Origin: Monarcha castaneiventris obscurior
Taxonomy: Eukaryota; Chordata; Aves; Passeriformes; Monarchidae
Assembly: GCA_026261815.1 (NCBI GenBank)
Contig: JAMPIT010000539.1
Location: 5,472,501-5,536,500, forward strand
Direction: 5' to 3'
Length of the DNA stretch: 64,000 bases
Shown one piece after another: positions 13,250-26,403 of the stretch (positions within the stretch are counted from its first letter, which is position 1; every line of letters begins with the position of its first letter). A program made the position numbers and the translations under genes. Below the pieces are notes generated by a model. That model was not told where the DNA came from, did not search any database, and worked only from the letters and a program-made list of their open reading frames with translations.

Positions 13250-16200
13250 CTGGCTCCACAAAGCTCAAGATGCTAAAAGTCAACCAGCACTACACTTAAG
13301 TAAGCAGACTAAAGTGCTCCTGCTAGAAAAGCCAAGAAAAAAGTTGTGGCAGCCAGGGGTACAAGAGGCTCCCCTCGAATAGAATTTGCCAAAAGACAGT
13401 GCACCTGTGTGAATGAGCAGCATCAGCTGGAAGGAAACGAACTCCTGTTTTTCAGAAAAGCTTTTAACAACTGATCCTAAAATCCCCCACAGAGAAAAAG
13501 ATTGAAAGTGTTTCCAGATAAAGAAAAATATTTTGAATTTTCTTTAAAATGACATGTTTAATTTGATATTTATAAATTAAAAACAATTTGGTTTTCCAAT
13601 TAAAACAGAAAAATTGCTTTGTTCTGCAATGTTAAACCAGAACACTGACTGCATTTTTTGTTTTGTTGTTGTTGTCAAAGTGCGTTTCTCAAGTTTTAAG
13701 GTAGCAAAGTCTAATTTGTCTGCTTGCACAAAAGGTTTGATCAGAAAGTTTTTGACCAGTTTTATGTGTTCCATTCTTCTAGTTTTCACATTATTCCAAG
13801 TGGAATGGGGTGGCTGAAATTGTATCAAACAACAATTCATGGACCCATTAATGGAGAAAGCTGCAGAGCTCAGCTCACTGTGATTTACAGCCATCCAGCT
13901 GATGGCTAAAATGTACAATTGCCAAAAAACTTGTTTTCATTTTCTACTCTAGAAGGCAGTAATTTAAAATCTTGTCTTTAAAAAAGCCAGGTAACGAAAA
14001 TGCATGTGTGTGTCAGTATACAGTAATCTATTAAAAAAAAAATCCATGCTTGCTAATAAGATTTTTTGCTATCTGGAAAAGGGAATATATTTTTGACTGG
14101 TAATCATGCCATGTGAATTTTAGTCCTCTATAGAAAGATTTATATGCAATTCTGAATATTATTAACCTGTTGCAAAGGCACGCTGTCAGACGCTAGAGAG
14201 CACCAGATTGAAGTTACCTGCACAGCAGCCTCATTACATATGCCATGTAATTCTGCTTTTCATAGAAATACACATTTTTTCCCTCTGCCTTAGTAAAGGC
14301 AATGGCTGGAACATGTTCAGAGGAAATTACGTTTGTGTAGGGGAACATAACTGGTGGTGTGTCTCTTGATGTGGACACTGAAATTTGCAAAGCAACACAA
14401 TCAGAGCACCGACGTTTCTAAAACAGGCAGATATTTCTGTGTGAAACAGGAGAAATAGTGAAAAGGCCTTCTTGTACCTATGCAGTGCTTCTCTGTTCTA
14501 GCAAATACCTGCAGAGGTGGAGGTGAGCTGAGGTTTAATTATGTCAAAGAATGCAAGCAGAGTGACCTGGCAGATCTAGAAAAGCAATAAGGTTTCCTCC
14601 ATCTTTTCTTATCCTTTCTTAGGTGACCCCAGGAACCCACAACAAGTGGTTCAAGCTCCTCAGGCTTCCCAGAGCTGTTTACTAGAGGAAAATGACTATT
14701 CACAAATTCAGGTGTGCCTTCATTAATTTTTTTTCCTAGAATCTTTGCCAAAAAAAATTAGGCATGGGATATATACTTCTGTGAATCTTTGCTTGCACAT
14801 TTAACAACAAAAAAACCCCACAATAAACAAACCAAAACCACCCACAAAACAACAACAGAACAACACACACACACAGAGCTCCTCCAACCCCAAATTCACT
14901 GAAGCATTTGTCCAGACTTTGAAATATGAACAAGAAGATGAAGACCATGGCAAGCTACCACAAAATAAATTGAAATCTTATGCATAATCCTCAAACCCAA
15001 AGGTCTAAATATTAAAAACAAGTGAAGAAAATATTTTCCAGAACATACTTCCCACTATTTCTCAGGCCTAAATTTTATCTGGAGAAGCATCTACATAGGG
15101 CTCTGGAAGGGCCTCAGGCAAAGAGGGGATCAGGAAAACAGGATGCAGAATAAGTGGCAGAGCTTGTATTCAGAGTGAAGATAAATAAACCCTGCTAGCA
15201 GTCTGCAATTCAAAGCAATTTACCAATTTACCATTCCTAGAATCCAAATGCTACACGTGTTCTGAGTAAAGAAAAGTGATAAAAGGTGTTTCAAGGGATA
15301 CTGCAGAACTGAACAGGTGCTGATGACAGACTGTAGGTTGGGGTGTTTTTTTTTGTTTTGTTTATTGTTTTTGTTGTTTTGTTTAATTTTGATTTATTAT
15401 TTCTAACATTTACATAGTTTCTTTCACATGTGGGACATCTACCTAGCAGCTACAGGTTGAACCCTCACCCTTTTCTCCTTTATAGCTGTTCCAAATTCCA
15501 TGCAGTGCCTGCTTATTTCTGTTCCTTTATTTCCTGCTGCCATAAACTTCAAGTCCAAACTTTTGAGTGGAAGTCTCTGGACTGTTTACACAGCACTGAG
15601 CCCAGTGACTTTCAATAGCTGAGAACAGACCTCACTGGCACTAGAGCAACACACGAAACAAAAGGACCTGTCTCCATGTCCTGCTTGTTTACTGTTCTAT
15701 TTACTCTGGCTTTTCCAAATGAATGAGATTTCACAGTCCACATTATGAACTCAGAAGCCAAAGTTAAATAAGAAAGTTTGATATGTGAATGTCAAGCATA
15801 TATCATATGTTTTCTAAGCTGAGTCTTTAATATTCAAAGCTGAATAGAAATCCTTTGGAAGAATGAAATAGCAGCAGGAGAAGCAGAATTATATAGAATA
15901 GCCAATATTCTTCCAAACTTGCAAAGAAAACTCTTTAAGGCAGGCTTCCAAAATGGCTCTTAAATAAAATGTTTGTAATTCAAAGAAAATAAGATGAAAT
16001 GATATAGCACAGTTCTGCTTCAGCTGATTCAGAGAGAGATGTAAAGAGCAGCTAGTAGTAAGGGGAAGACATAGAGCTGCCTTAGGAATTTACAGTTAAT
16101 TTGTCACCATCCAACACAGACCATCCTGGAATTAGTGTGTAAAAACATGGGCATAAGCATTTAGAAACTGAACACTGGCACGTTAAGCTACAGTGCCAAC

Positions 16201-18094
16201 AGCTGTTCTCAAAGCACTGCAATAAAAGGTGCCTCCTGGTAAGTGTTCCATTTTCTGACCTTTAAGATGAGCTTTGCACAGACTGTTTTTATTACAAAAT
16301 ATTTTTTTTTTTACTTCTTGCTCTTCTAGAGGCACATATCCATGAAAGAGAAAAGCAGGAGTGCTGTCCATGCATCAGCAAGCTCAGAAAGCCCCTTGTG
16401 TGCATTCCCATATCCTTCTACTGGGATTGTGGATAACACAGGGCATGGTGTTGAGGGAACAGTTTCTCCCAGCCCTTCATTGTAAAAGCAAACCAGCACC
16501 ACTCAGGGGACACGGCGGTAATGAAAATTAAAAACTCTGTCTATTAATCATAATGTTGTGTGGGTTGCTTTTATTTAGAAAGTTCAGGCCCATGAATTAT
16601 TGACAATTATTCCAGTGTAAATCCTTTATTTTCTTTTTCTTGCATGAGACATTCCTCTTCTATTTCATGGCAACAACCTCATCAGCAGGAAGGCTGACAT
16701 TGTCTTTAGTATCTGAAATTGCCTGAATGCTTAAATAGTTAATGACACTGAAATAAATGCATTGGGGGGCAGAAGAACAGTCACTCACTCTTATTTGCAA
16801 TAAATTTTTACTCCTGGCTATGTAAAAAATACATTGTTCTGTGTGATTCTGTTTCTATAGGTATAAAAAGGAGATCATTTTCCGTATATTATGGAACTGT
16901 TGCGATAAACAGTAAATAGTATAAATGTAACAGTATATAAATTCGGTTTCATAAACAGACATAAAGGTGTCAAATGTAAGAAGAGAATAGTGCTAATTTC
17001 TGCAAGAAACAGCTCTTTGGGTAACTGAGATGAACTAAGATACTCTCTTTCTTTGTTCTCTATTCTCTCAGAGCCAAGGCTGGCATCTGTCTGGCTCTCA
17101 CCGAAAGAAACACAATTTCTGAGCAGATTCAAATGGAGAAGACAACAGGAGGCCAATGAATCACTAGACCTTTTCAGCAGGTTGGAACAGTGGGCAAAGA
17201 CATAAACCTGGGCTCTTTAGCTCTTTAGCTGTGTTGGAGACACAGCAAAAAAATATTTAGTATTCTTCAGAGGCTTTTTTTTTTTAAATACTAGTTTTTT
17301 TTCAAATACTAGTGTCAGAGTTAACAAATAAATATCAGCTAAATAGCAATAACTCCAATCTGCATTACAGTAGTGGAAGCAAATGGCTCAGACTGCTACT
17401 GTACAATGCAGACACTCTTCAGTTCCATTTGATAAAATTCAAACAAAATCCAGTTTTCAAATGCTAAAGCACTTACTAATTTAACATATTTGAGACTAAT
17501 TGCTTTTATTTTTTAAAACTAAAAAAGTGAAAGGGGTAACATAATCCTGCAAATTCAACTTATTAAATGAAACAGTGGTACTAGTTATAAAAGCAAGAAT
17601 AAATTAATTCTTCAAATTGCCTCATCACATCACTTCTCAATGGCCAGTAAGAAAGGCTTGCAACACCCTGGTGTCTGCAAACATTAATACATTCATGATG
17701 CATATTTTTGTTGTTTGCAGATTTCAGCATTCTGCTCTCAAGTATTAGTGCCTTGGAGCTGTTACTATACCCAGGGTTTTCTTTGAAATGTTACAGAACG
17801 GAGAACATACCCATTTTCTAATACTGCTATGGACATTTTCAGTTTTTTTTTTAATCTGTTGAGGAGTCTCCCTAAACATTTTTGTCTCCTGTTTCCTTTC
17901 ATTAAAGAGCATATTCAGAGACACTTGCAGTGTTTTCTTCCCTAAAACTCACAGTAAGTTCTTCTGGAGAAACAAATTCTGCTTAAATTAAACAAGGGTC
18001 AGAAATCAGATTTCCCACACCTTTACATGCATGTACAAACAAATCCTTTATTCCAGAAGCTACAAACAAGGTATTTAAGAGGCAAATTGGGTGT
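13250..18094. other. AT-rich unique sequence, no gene recognised
   Basis: Contains T-rich and A-rich runs, including a T/G-rich run near 15342-15385, and a short CA run near 14865-14875. No reading frame has an identifiable product. Confidence 0.6.
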
Positions 18095-18610
18095 TGTCAT
18101 GGTTTAACCCCAGCCAGCAAACAAGTACCACTCAGCTGCTTGCTCATTCCCTCACCAGCAGGACTGGGGAGAAAATTGGAAGGGTAAAAGCTGGAAAACT
18201 CGTGGGTTGAGATAAAGACAGTTTAATAAGGAAAGCAAAAGCCTACGCATGCAAACAAAGCAAAACAAGGAATTAATTCCCCACGTCCCAAGGCAGGCAG
18301 GTGCTCAGGCAGCTCTGGGACAGCAGGGCCCCTCACAGGAAATTCTGATTTGGGAATACAAATGTCATCACCCCAAACATTCCCCCTTCAGCTGTCCTGG
18401 CTGGGTCTCCTCCCAGCTTCCCTGCTCCCCCAGGCCCCTCACCACTGTGGCAGTACAGAAAGCAGAAAAGGCCTTGGCTCTGCAGAAGCTCTGCTCAGCA
18501 ATGACAGAAGCATCACTATATTATCATTACTGTGTCAGCACAAATCCAAAACCCAGCCCCATAAAAGCCACTGTGAAGAAAATTAGCTCTGTCCCAGCAA
18601 AACCAGCACA
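18095..18610 (+). mobile_element. Solo LTR, avian ERVL-like family
   Basis: The element opens with TGTCATGGTTTAACCCCAGC and closes with AAAACCAGCACA, giving the TG...CA ends of an LTR over 516 bp. Inside are the phrases GGGTTGAGATAAAGACAGTTTAATAAGG in overlapping pieces and a CCAGC-rich 3' part, which I recognise as a common avian endogenous-retrovirus LTR layout, probably of the ERVL group. Flanking pentamers GGTGT (18090-18094) and GGTAT (18611-18615) match at four of five positions, as expected for an aged 5-bp target duplication. No internal retroviral sequence is attached, so it is a recombined solo LTR. The family is from memory of avian repeats; orientation is inferred. Confidence 0.7.
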
Positions 18611-20715
18611 GGTATTAAATCAGTTCAGTTTGGATCTTCTGTTCTAAGTATGGTTTACAGTACAATGCCAAATTATTTTTCTTTTTTTTTTTCCCCCAGA
18701 ACTTCAGGCATTTCCATTTCTGCCAAGGACAAAAAAAGAAATTAAAACATTCTGGCATTGTATTTTGCTAATGATCTTCAGCTTGGGTTTTTTTCCCCTA
18801 CTATAACTCCAATTTTAAATAACCAGACTACCACAAGGCTAAATTCCTCTGTAAATATCATATGACTTAATCACTGGAGGATATTTTTCTGTGTCAACCA
18901 ACATCCTTCTTACACAGAGGAACTCTGATTTACTTTTTTTTCTTCTCAAAATGACACAAACTGTGTGGTTTGCAGTGAGTATACTTTGTGGCTTTTCTGT
19001 TTTCCCTAGCCTCATGATAATTTTTCTTTGATTTCACAGCACTAATCTCAGTTTGACACTGTATATTACATTTGGTTTTCACCCATCTCCTTGTAAGTTC
19101 TCCAAGGACCCCATTCCCTTCTCATCTTTCTCTGTAGCAAAACTCATATTAACTTCAATGAAAGAAGTCAACACTTCAGCCTAATGTTGGTTCTTAAAAC
19201 ATACAAAGCCTAATCATGACTGAATTGAAGGATCTAAACATTCAATTATATCCTAAGTAATTCTCTGGGAAGTCTCTCTGGTATCCAGCAAAAGACTTGT
19301 TTATATCAGAACACTGTGAAATTTGGATGTTGGCCAGAGATTTCAGGCTAAGGACAAAACCCATTAGGATTCAACTCCTTATGCAAGAAGGAAATTTTCA
19401 GTGTGTAATCCTGATGTGCAGCCCAGAGCATGGGTTTTATCATCCAGGGGCTGTTTATCTGGGCTGGGCATTGATCAGGGCAAGGAAATATTCATTGATT
19501 CACAGTGCTTCTGGTGCTTATCAGATCCCATCACCTCTGAAGCAGGGTGTCTCCCTGGGCAAATGAAGTCAGATTAGGGATAAACAAAGCACAGGAAAAG
19601 AAAAAGCACCGAGAGCAGTCTGGATTAACTTTATAATATATCACTGACAAGTAATTGATCCTAATAAGAAAGCTCCTCTGAAGGAGCAAGGACTTTGGGT
19701 ACTGTCCCTAAGTATGTACAATATCAGTAGAGAGAAAGGCAAATTCTGAGAAATTAATTAGCTGGAAACAAGCTCCTACTGAGATCAGTGGAAATTGCCT
19801 GTCCAAATGCATTTAAGAATCTTGAACTACAGTTTTAACTTCTGAATCACAAGAAATAACAAGATATTTCACGTTAACAATTAATTTCTCAGCATCTTTA
19901 ATATGTAGGACACTCAAATGCTTTTTAGCATCCATAAACAAGTCACATTTTCCTAATTAACCACAGCTACTTCTCCAAATCTTGTATTTAATGAACGCTA
20001 ACCTCTTTCAAACATCGATAAAAGATGAATGTTTTGACAAGCATAAGCCATAGATATGTCAAAATGAAGAATGCTCTGTATTTCTGCAGTTTTGCTTCAT
20101 TTCTTTCTAAGCACTTCAGACTTTATGAATAAATAAACTGGAAAATTGAGTAACTTGCTCTAGTGCTGTTTTGAGACACACCTATGAATAATCTGTTTCT
20201 GTTAAACCCACCATTTTAAATTGAACAGTTGTCATGCTCTATTTCATAGTCATGTATAAACAGGATCTGTAACAACCCTACAGTATATCTAAGTGCAAAC
20301 AAAAAATATAACCTTAATTCAAATATTAAAAACACAGGCCTCTCACAAAATCAGCTTTGTGGCTTGGAACAATGTCAATTATACCATTGTGATAAACATG
20401 GCCAGCATTTAAATGGCTTCCATTCTCACAGAAGTTCTATTTCCTACAGTCTTTAAGATATTCCCCTTCTCACCACAAGGAAGTTGATACAAGTCCTGAA
20501 GCTGAAGCACTCATAGGACATAAAGGATGATGTGCTTAAAGTCTACAGAATTAATATTCTGGAGAGTTTTTTTTTTACTCGAGGTGCTCAGATTTTATAC
20601 CAGTAAAAAATCCCAACAAACCTCAAATGGGTGCACTTTTCATATTCCTCTAACAATTTTCATGGTGTTGGGTAGGGGTGAGAGGAAGCCAGTTTTAAGT
20701 AAGTCAGAATGAGAG
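18611..20715. other. AT-rich unique sequence, no gene recognised
   Basis: No repeat or coding element is recognisable between the solo LTR and the CR1 fragment. Reading frames are short. Confidence 0.55.
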
Positions 20716-20718
20716 AAT

Positions 20719-21003
20719 ATAGAATCATTAAGGTTGGAAAAGGCCTCTAAGATCATCGAGTCCAACCATCAACCCAACACTGCCAAGTCCACCACTAAAC
20801 CATGTTACTAAGCACAACATTTACAGATTTTTGAACCCTTCCAGGCATGGCGAAATCACTGCTTCTCTAGGCAGCCTGTTCCAGTGCTTGCCCACGCTTT
20901 CAATGAGGAAATATTTCCTAATACCACATCTAAACTTCCCCTGAAATATAGGATTAATTAGCCCTGTATTTATGGTCTCGTCAGGAAGAAGAAGTGGGCA
21001 CAT
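20719..21003 (-). mobile_element. CR1 LINE 3' fragment (5'-truncated)
   Basis: Reading the minus strand, a 60-codon open stretch (21003 to 20821) matches the conserved C-terminal end of the CR1 ORF2 protein, with an IRKYFLIE segment followed by KHWNRLPREAV. Downstream of it lies the characteristic CR1 3' untranslated block; on the plus strand this reads AGGTTGGAAAAGGCC followed by ATCGAGTCCAACC at 20731-20765. Only the last few hundred bases are present, which is usual because CR1 copies are strongly 5'-truncated. The frame ends without a proper full ORF2, and substitutions from the family consensus suggest an old copy. Confidence 0.88.
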
Positions 21004-22935
21004 GTTTTATGTGTTACCTAAAGACTCTGAATGTAAAACACATAACCTGTGACCTTATATTCTACTTAAGTAATATCTAAAATTTCTCAGAGTTGCTCTC
21101 ATAACGCCGAAGCCCAAGACTGAAATGTGTCCAGTGGCTCTCAGTAACTCTCCAGCAACCAGATAATGCTTGTATCCCACTTCTGTGAGACCAAAATCCA
21201 ATGCACTAACTTCCACATTTATCTACAAATATATATTTAAAGAATACAGAGCATATATAAAAGAAAAAACCCAAAAATCATTCAGCATCAGGTCTGTCAT
21301 GAGAACACCAACCCCTCCCATGTGAAGCAAAGCCTTATCCAACAGCAGTTAACACATTATTGTTTGTATATTGAAAAATAAATTTTCTCCACAATCAGGT
21401 TTACTCTCTGCTAAGCCTCACTTGACAGGCTCAATAATGGAGGAGACACCTAAAGGTCATGGTGTGGTTTTCTTAGGCTTAAATTTTTCTTCCAGAATCG
21501 AAAGGACGCTCATCTTGAGATCTTTGAGCAAACACTGAATATAACTTTAATCTGTACTTCGATTTTGTAGTGAGTAAGAGAGACCAAAGACTCTCAACTG
21601 CCTTTTTTTCACATTTCCGAGATGCCAGTTAACAAATCATGGGAAACTTAAAACTATCTGGAATAACTTCTGTACCTCAAACTGCCCAGTTTCTAGAACA
21701 AACCATAGGGTCTGGTTGGGAGGGACAGGTTTTCTTGAAGTATCTCACAAATTGGCACTGACTGATCTAGAAATCCCACAATACCAGTCTCCTCTTGAGC
21801 CTCCTGGTTAGCATAATTTAAATTAGGACACCAGCCTTTAGTGCTTTTGTACCTCTTCAGGCAGATAAAAACCTCTCTGATTGAGACTCAGATATTTCAG
21901 TAGAGCCAGGACATTATCTTAGTTACTTGTGTGGGAGGGAAAAAAAAATAATCTATATATATACCTTGGAACTGAGCCATGTAAGAGAGTGAATTTTGAA
22001 AGCCTGTAACAAATATATTAATGATGTGGCATTCCTGTCAATCAGAGGTATTTTTTTTCTTTGATGTTTTCTATGAATATGAAGAGTCCTCTACACCTTA
22101 TATAGCCCCAAAGGATTAACCACCTTGTAGGGTTATGATCAGAAGTAAATTTTCATATCATACAGGCACTGAAATTATGTCAAATTTCAGATATCTTTCC
22201 TTAATGCAGACTTGGTTTATATCTTTTTATATCTTGGTTTTATTTCTAAAAGCTTGTTTTCTAGTTAACTGCTTAAATTAATAGGCAAGAAAAAGGACTT
22301 TTCTTTTTTTCATGGCTGCTGAAAAGTTCTTTGTATGGGCCAGAGCCAGGCTGAGGAATCAAATCTGTTGGCAATTCCCAGCAAAAAGCAAAAGCGATAT
22401 AGATATCTGTGGTCCAGTCCACTTCAAAGTGTTCTTTATAAAAAGAACTTCTTAAAATTAGACCTAAAAATGTGCAGACACCAAATTTTAGCGTGGGATT
22501 CATATCACCTAACTTTAGACTTCTGTGATGTAACCATCTATGTCTGATCTATATATAGTCTCCCTTTTTAGATAATGGAAAGAAAAAGCACTTCTAAAAC
22601 ATATATTTTTTTCTGAACTACTTTAGTAATCCATCTTTAGATGAGATAAAACATCCCTGGAAGTGCCCACTTCTACTCTACCCCTCTGACAGAAGCTGTG
22701 ATGACTGCTTTAGATGTAGGCATATGAACATGGATATCTAAAATTCAGCACAACCTCTTTTATCCAGGAAACACCAGTACAAGTTTTGGCTGTAGCACAA
22801 GAGTAGTTATTCACTGAAATAACACCAGCAGCTAGAACAGATACTGGCAGTGTTTGCACAATTGCAGCAATGATTGCAGAGACTCTGGCCTTTTCAATTT
22901 CAAAGAATCCACAAACCTGCAAACTAGCAATAGGT
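21004..22935. other. AT-rich unique sequence, no gene recognised
   Basis: No coding or repeat element recognised. A short TA-rich run lies near 21953-21964. Confidence 0.55.
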
Positions 22936-22986
<51 letters not shown>

Positions 22987-22987
22987 G
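22936..22987. repeat. (AC)n(AT)n microsatellite
   Basis: A perfect dinucleotide AC run of about 36 bp passes directly into an AT run of about 14 bp. This is a compound microsatellite and should be length-polymorphic. The frames crossing it (Thr-His or Cys-Val repeats) are artefacts. Confidence 0.95.
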
Positions 22988-25900
22988 CCTATATCTGTGT
23001 ATGCATAGGCAGAGATGGGGAGGGAGTGCACGTTTAAAACTCTGTTGGCAACATTTTATGCAAGTTACACAAGTCATAAACCCCTGTATCTGCCATTCTC
23101 ACAGAAATATATTTGTCAGATGGTTCTTTCAACAGGGAAAGAAATGAGACGTTTCAGGAAAGCATATGGAACAACAATAAAGGAGCATTCTTAATTTCAG
23201 TATAATAGTAGAGTAGTATAATTACACTTAAAACAATTGTGATGTGAAGGAAGGAAGAAAACCTTGAAAAGAGAGTCACTAGAAACAGTTTGTGAGGGAA
23301 GAGTGAAATCTTTTCAGCCTAATTTGGCTGAAAGGGAACTGGGTTTAAAAATGCATTTAAATATCAGCTTAGGTGCTGAGCATTTCAGCACCCAAGTCTT
23401 TTCATAGACTGAACCTAAACAACAGATTTAGAAATTATTCAATTAATTAATTTCCAACAGTGCTTCTCAGTACACTGTGTTCTGCAATGGAAGCACAGAG
23501 TGTTTCATTTGAAAAGAACTCAAAAAAGAAGAGAAAGAGTATTTAGAGCTAAGGAAGCCTACCACACAAGAAAAGTGTCTTCTTTTCAAATTATTAGTGA
23601 ACAAGAAACACAAAATTAAACCCATTTAGAGCAAACACTACTATTTCAGGGCATTTCATTCAGCTGGATTTCACAGGGAACCATCAACAATTCAGTACAA
23701 TTATGTGGTAAACACAAATAAGCCAGAACTGACATTTTTCTTCCTCTGTTTTGCCATCTCTTCAAATACAAATGAAACAATGGGACAATGCTTTAGAAAG
23801 GGCTTCTTTTTAATCTTTGAATGTTACAAAGGCAAAATTCAGATCCCTTTTTCTAAAAAGACTGATTAAAATCTGAGGAATAAGCAAGTTTTTAAAGAGC
23901 ATTACTAAATTTTCAAAATATGATTTGTTTAGAAGACTCAGGCTTATATCCTAGAGAAAATCTATTCTGTCCCAAGTTTGGTATAACTTAAATTCTTAGC
24001 CTGAAAAATCACTGAAATACAGCTATTTTTTACCAGAAATTTTCCCTCATCTCAGAATAGGCAATGGAACGGGATTTATAGACAGTCTAGTCCTAATCCT
24101 TGGTTTTTTGCAATACAAGGAGCCATTTGCAACTGTTAAATGACTGAAGTGTCAGAAAGGGACAGACGAATGGAAGAAACAAGTTTTTGTCAGTTTATGC
24201 TTAGCTTACTGAGAGACAAGCACATAAACCAGCACTTAAAGGATTGGAGATTGAGTCAAGAGAAAAGGCTCTGGGTACCAGGATCCCTACAGACAACGTG
24301 GGCAGATGTTGTGGGGTTCAGAGGAGTCCAAGGATTCATTGGCTCCATCACTTATTCCTGCACACTACTGACCTCTTGGAACCCGACTGCAAGCCTTAGG
24401 AATTGTGCATTTGTCCCTCAGAAATGCATTTCTTTAGGAATGTATTCTTCACTTTCATGCAGGTCAGGCACCATATCAACTACACAAACTGATTTCTAAC
24501 CTATCAGGCACTTATTTAGTTTTTTGTATATCAATACATGTATTACTAACATATAATTACTGTTGGTTGAAGACTTTATTATATAAGCTTTAGAGGGTAT
24601 GAGATATCTAAACTGTGTCTTTTAATTAAAAGAATCTTACATGATAATCACTTAATCTATTCTGAGCTTCCTGAGATAGCAGTCAGGTTTACCTAATCTA
24701 TATAACTGTCGTGTGTTTAATTAACTAATGGTTAATAGGGATTTCTAAAACAGATTAAATCAATAGCATTAAGCAAAAAGACAGATCTCTAATGAGACCC
24801 ATTGATTTGGTGGTTGATTTTTAATGATTTCAGAATGAGCAAGCAATGTCTTATAGAAGAGAATTACATCTCAACAGAGCTTTATTACCTTGTTTGAGGA
24901 GTGCTGGATGCCGCTTTCAGGAAGAAATAATTCATCTGCAGAAGTGCCTCACTGTTTTAATGTGTGACAGTTAAGAATGTCATTAACATAGAAATGGTAC
25001 AAAAACTCAGGAAAATACCTATAATACTGCTCTTTTGGTTAAGGCATCAAACAGGATGTTACAGTCTCACTATCCTGAGCACATCCAAGATGAGGGGACC
25101 TGCTGAAGTGACCAGGGAACAGCAAAACTGGGTGCCTAACCCCATAAATGCCAGGGACCTTGCCAATCATATGGCAAACCTGCTCCACTGGACACAGCAC
25201 AGCAGTTTCTATATTTTTGTATCAAGCTGCAAATGAATTTTAAACAAGCAGCTCCACCCCGTTGTGACTCCATTTTTCACCTAATACTCATTTTTGTAGT
25301 CAAATATCTAAGATATCTTAGGCTCAATTCCCCACTTAATACTAATTGTCAAATTTACACTCTTCTTTTCACCAAAAAAAAAATCATTCTGTGGTGTCTT
25401 CACCTTTTGCTGTACAGTTCATAAGTGAGTTGCATACAGACTTTCTCATTTCTACTGTGTTCAGCCTTCTATTTTTCAAGAAGCCAAAGACTTATAGGAT
25501 TTTAAGTCAGAAGAAGTCACTGCCAATCTTGTAATTTACTGATTGCTTCTCCTAACTTTTGCCTTGATCCTCCTTACAAGATCACATTATTTAGTTTCAA
25601 AATGCTTTCTAAAATTCTTTCTCAGCATGCCATCATCAAATCCAACTTTTTTCTAGGTAAACATGTCATAATTTCTTTGCTTTGCAATTATCCAGAACTA
25701 AATATAATGTCTCCTTTATAAGGTAAATAAAAAAGCTGAAATCGCTGTAAGAATTTTTATATCCATATGCTTTTGATCTATAATCTAAAACCTCTCCAAC
25801 ATTTTCCAAGCAAATTCTTTAATCAAAACACAAGATAATTTTGCAAGATAAGAATTAGACAGAAAAGATTTTTTTTTTTTGAGAAGCCATATCTAAGCTT

Positions 25901-26368
25901 TAGAACCATTGTTACAAAGTGATGAATAACATCATTTAGTAAACTAAATACAACGTGGTTCAGTTTCTCATATGACCTTGTGAGTAGATCTGCCATTTTT
26001 CCTCTTATTGTGTAGGGAAAGGAGAGAGGAAAAATAATTTCAAAGTGCTGACATTTGAAAAGTGGTGACCAAATTCAACTTGAAAATGCTTGACCTCAGA
26101 GCTGTAACAGCATAAAAAACAGGGAAATGCTTCATTTGATAGGTTGCTGTTAGATTTGGAGTGAAGCAAAAAAGACTAGCAGCAGCTGAGGTTATCAGAT
26201 GCACAGGATAAAGTCATGGTTAAACTTCCTGACAAATTCCAGCGCCAGCAGTTGCACTTAGAGTTTTTAAATGTCCCACTGCTACTTCAAGTAGCTATTG
26301 CACCTTTCAGTTGCCTTTCTGGAGTACTATTGTGCACTACTACAGAATTACCACCTCAGAAACCGTGC

Positions 26369-26403
26369 ACAAGGCGTGGAGTGAAATGATCTCTACGCCT
26401 TGT
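26369..26403. other. 13-bp stem inverted repeat with 9-nt loop
   Basis: ACAAGGCGTGGAG and CTCTACGCCTTGT are inverted copies that match at 12 of 13 positions, the one exception being a possible G-U wobble in RNA. They are separated by TGAAATGAT. It lies in otherwise unstructured unique DNA. Function unknown; it could be a small RNA hairpin, a protein-binding palindrome or chance. Confidence 0.6.

Noticed and set aside
12361..13276. Three overlapping plus-strand frames rich in Leu-Ser-Ser-Ala-Gln, up to 291 codons
   Set aside because: They come from a 5-bp repeat without stops on one strand, so all three frames are open; there is no independent coding evidence.
22832..23147. Frames with Thr-His or Cys-Val runs
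   Set aside because: Direct translation of the AC microsatellite on either strand.
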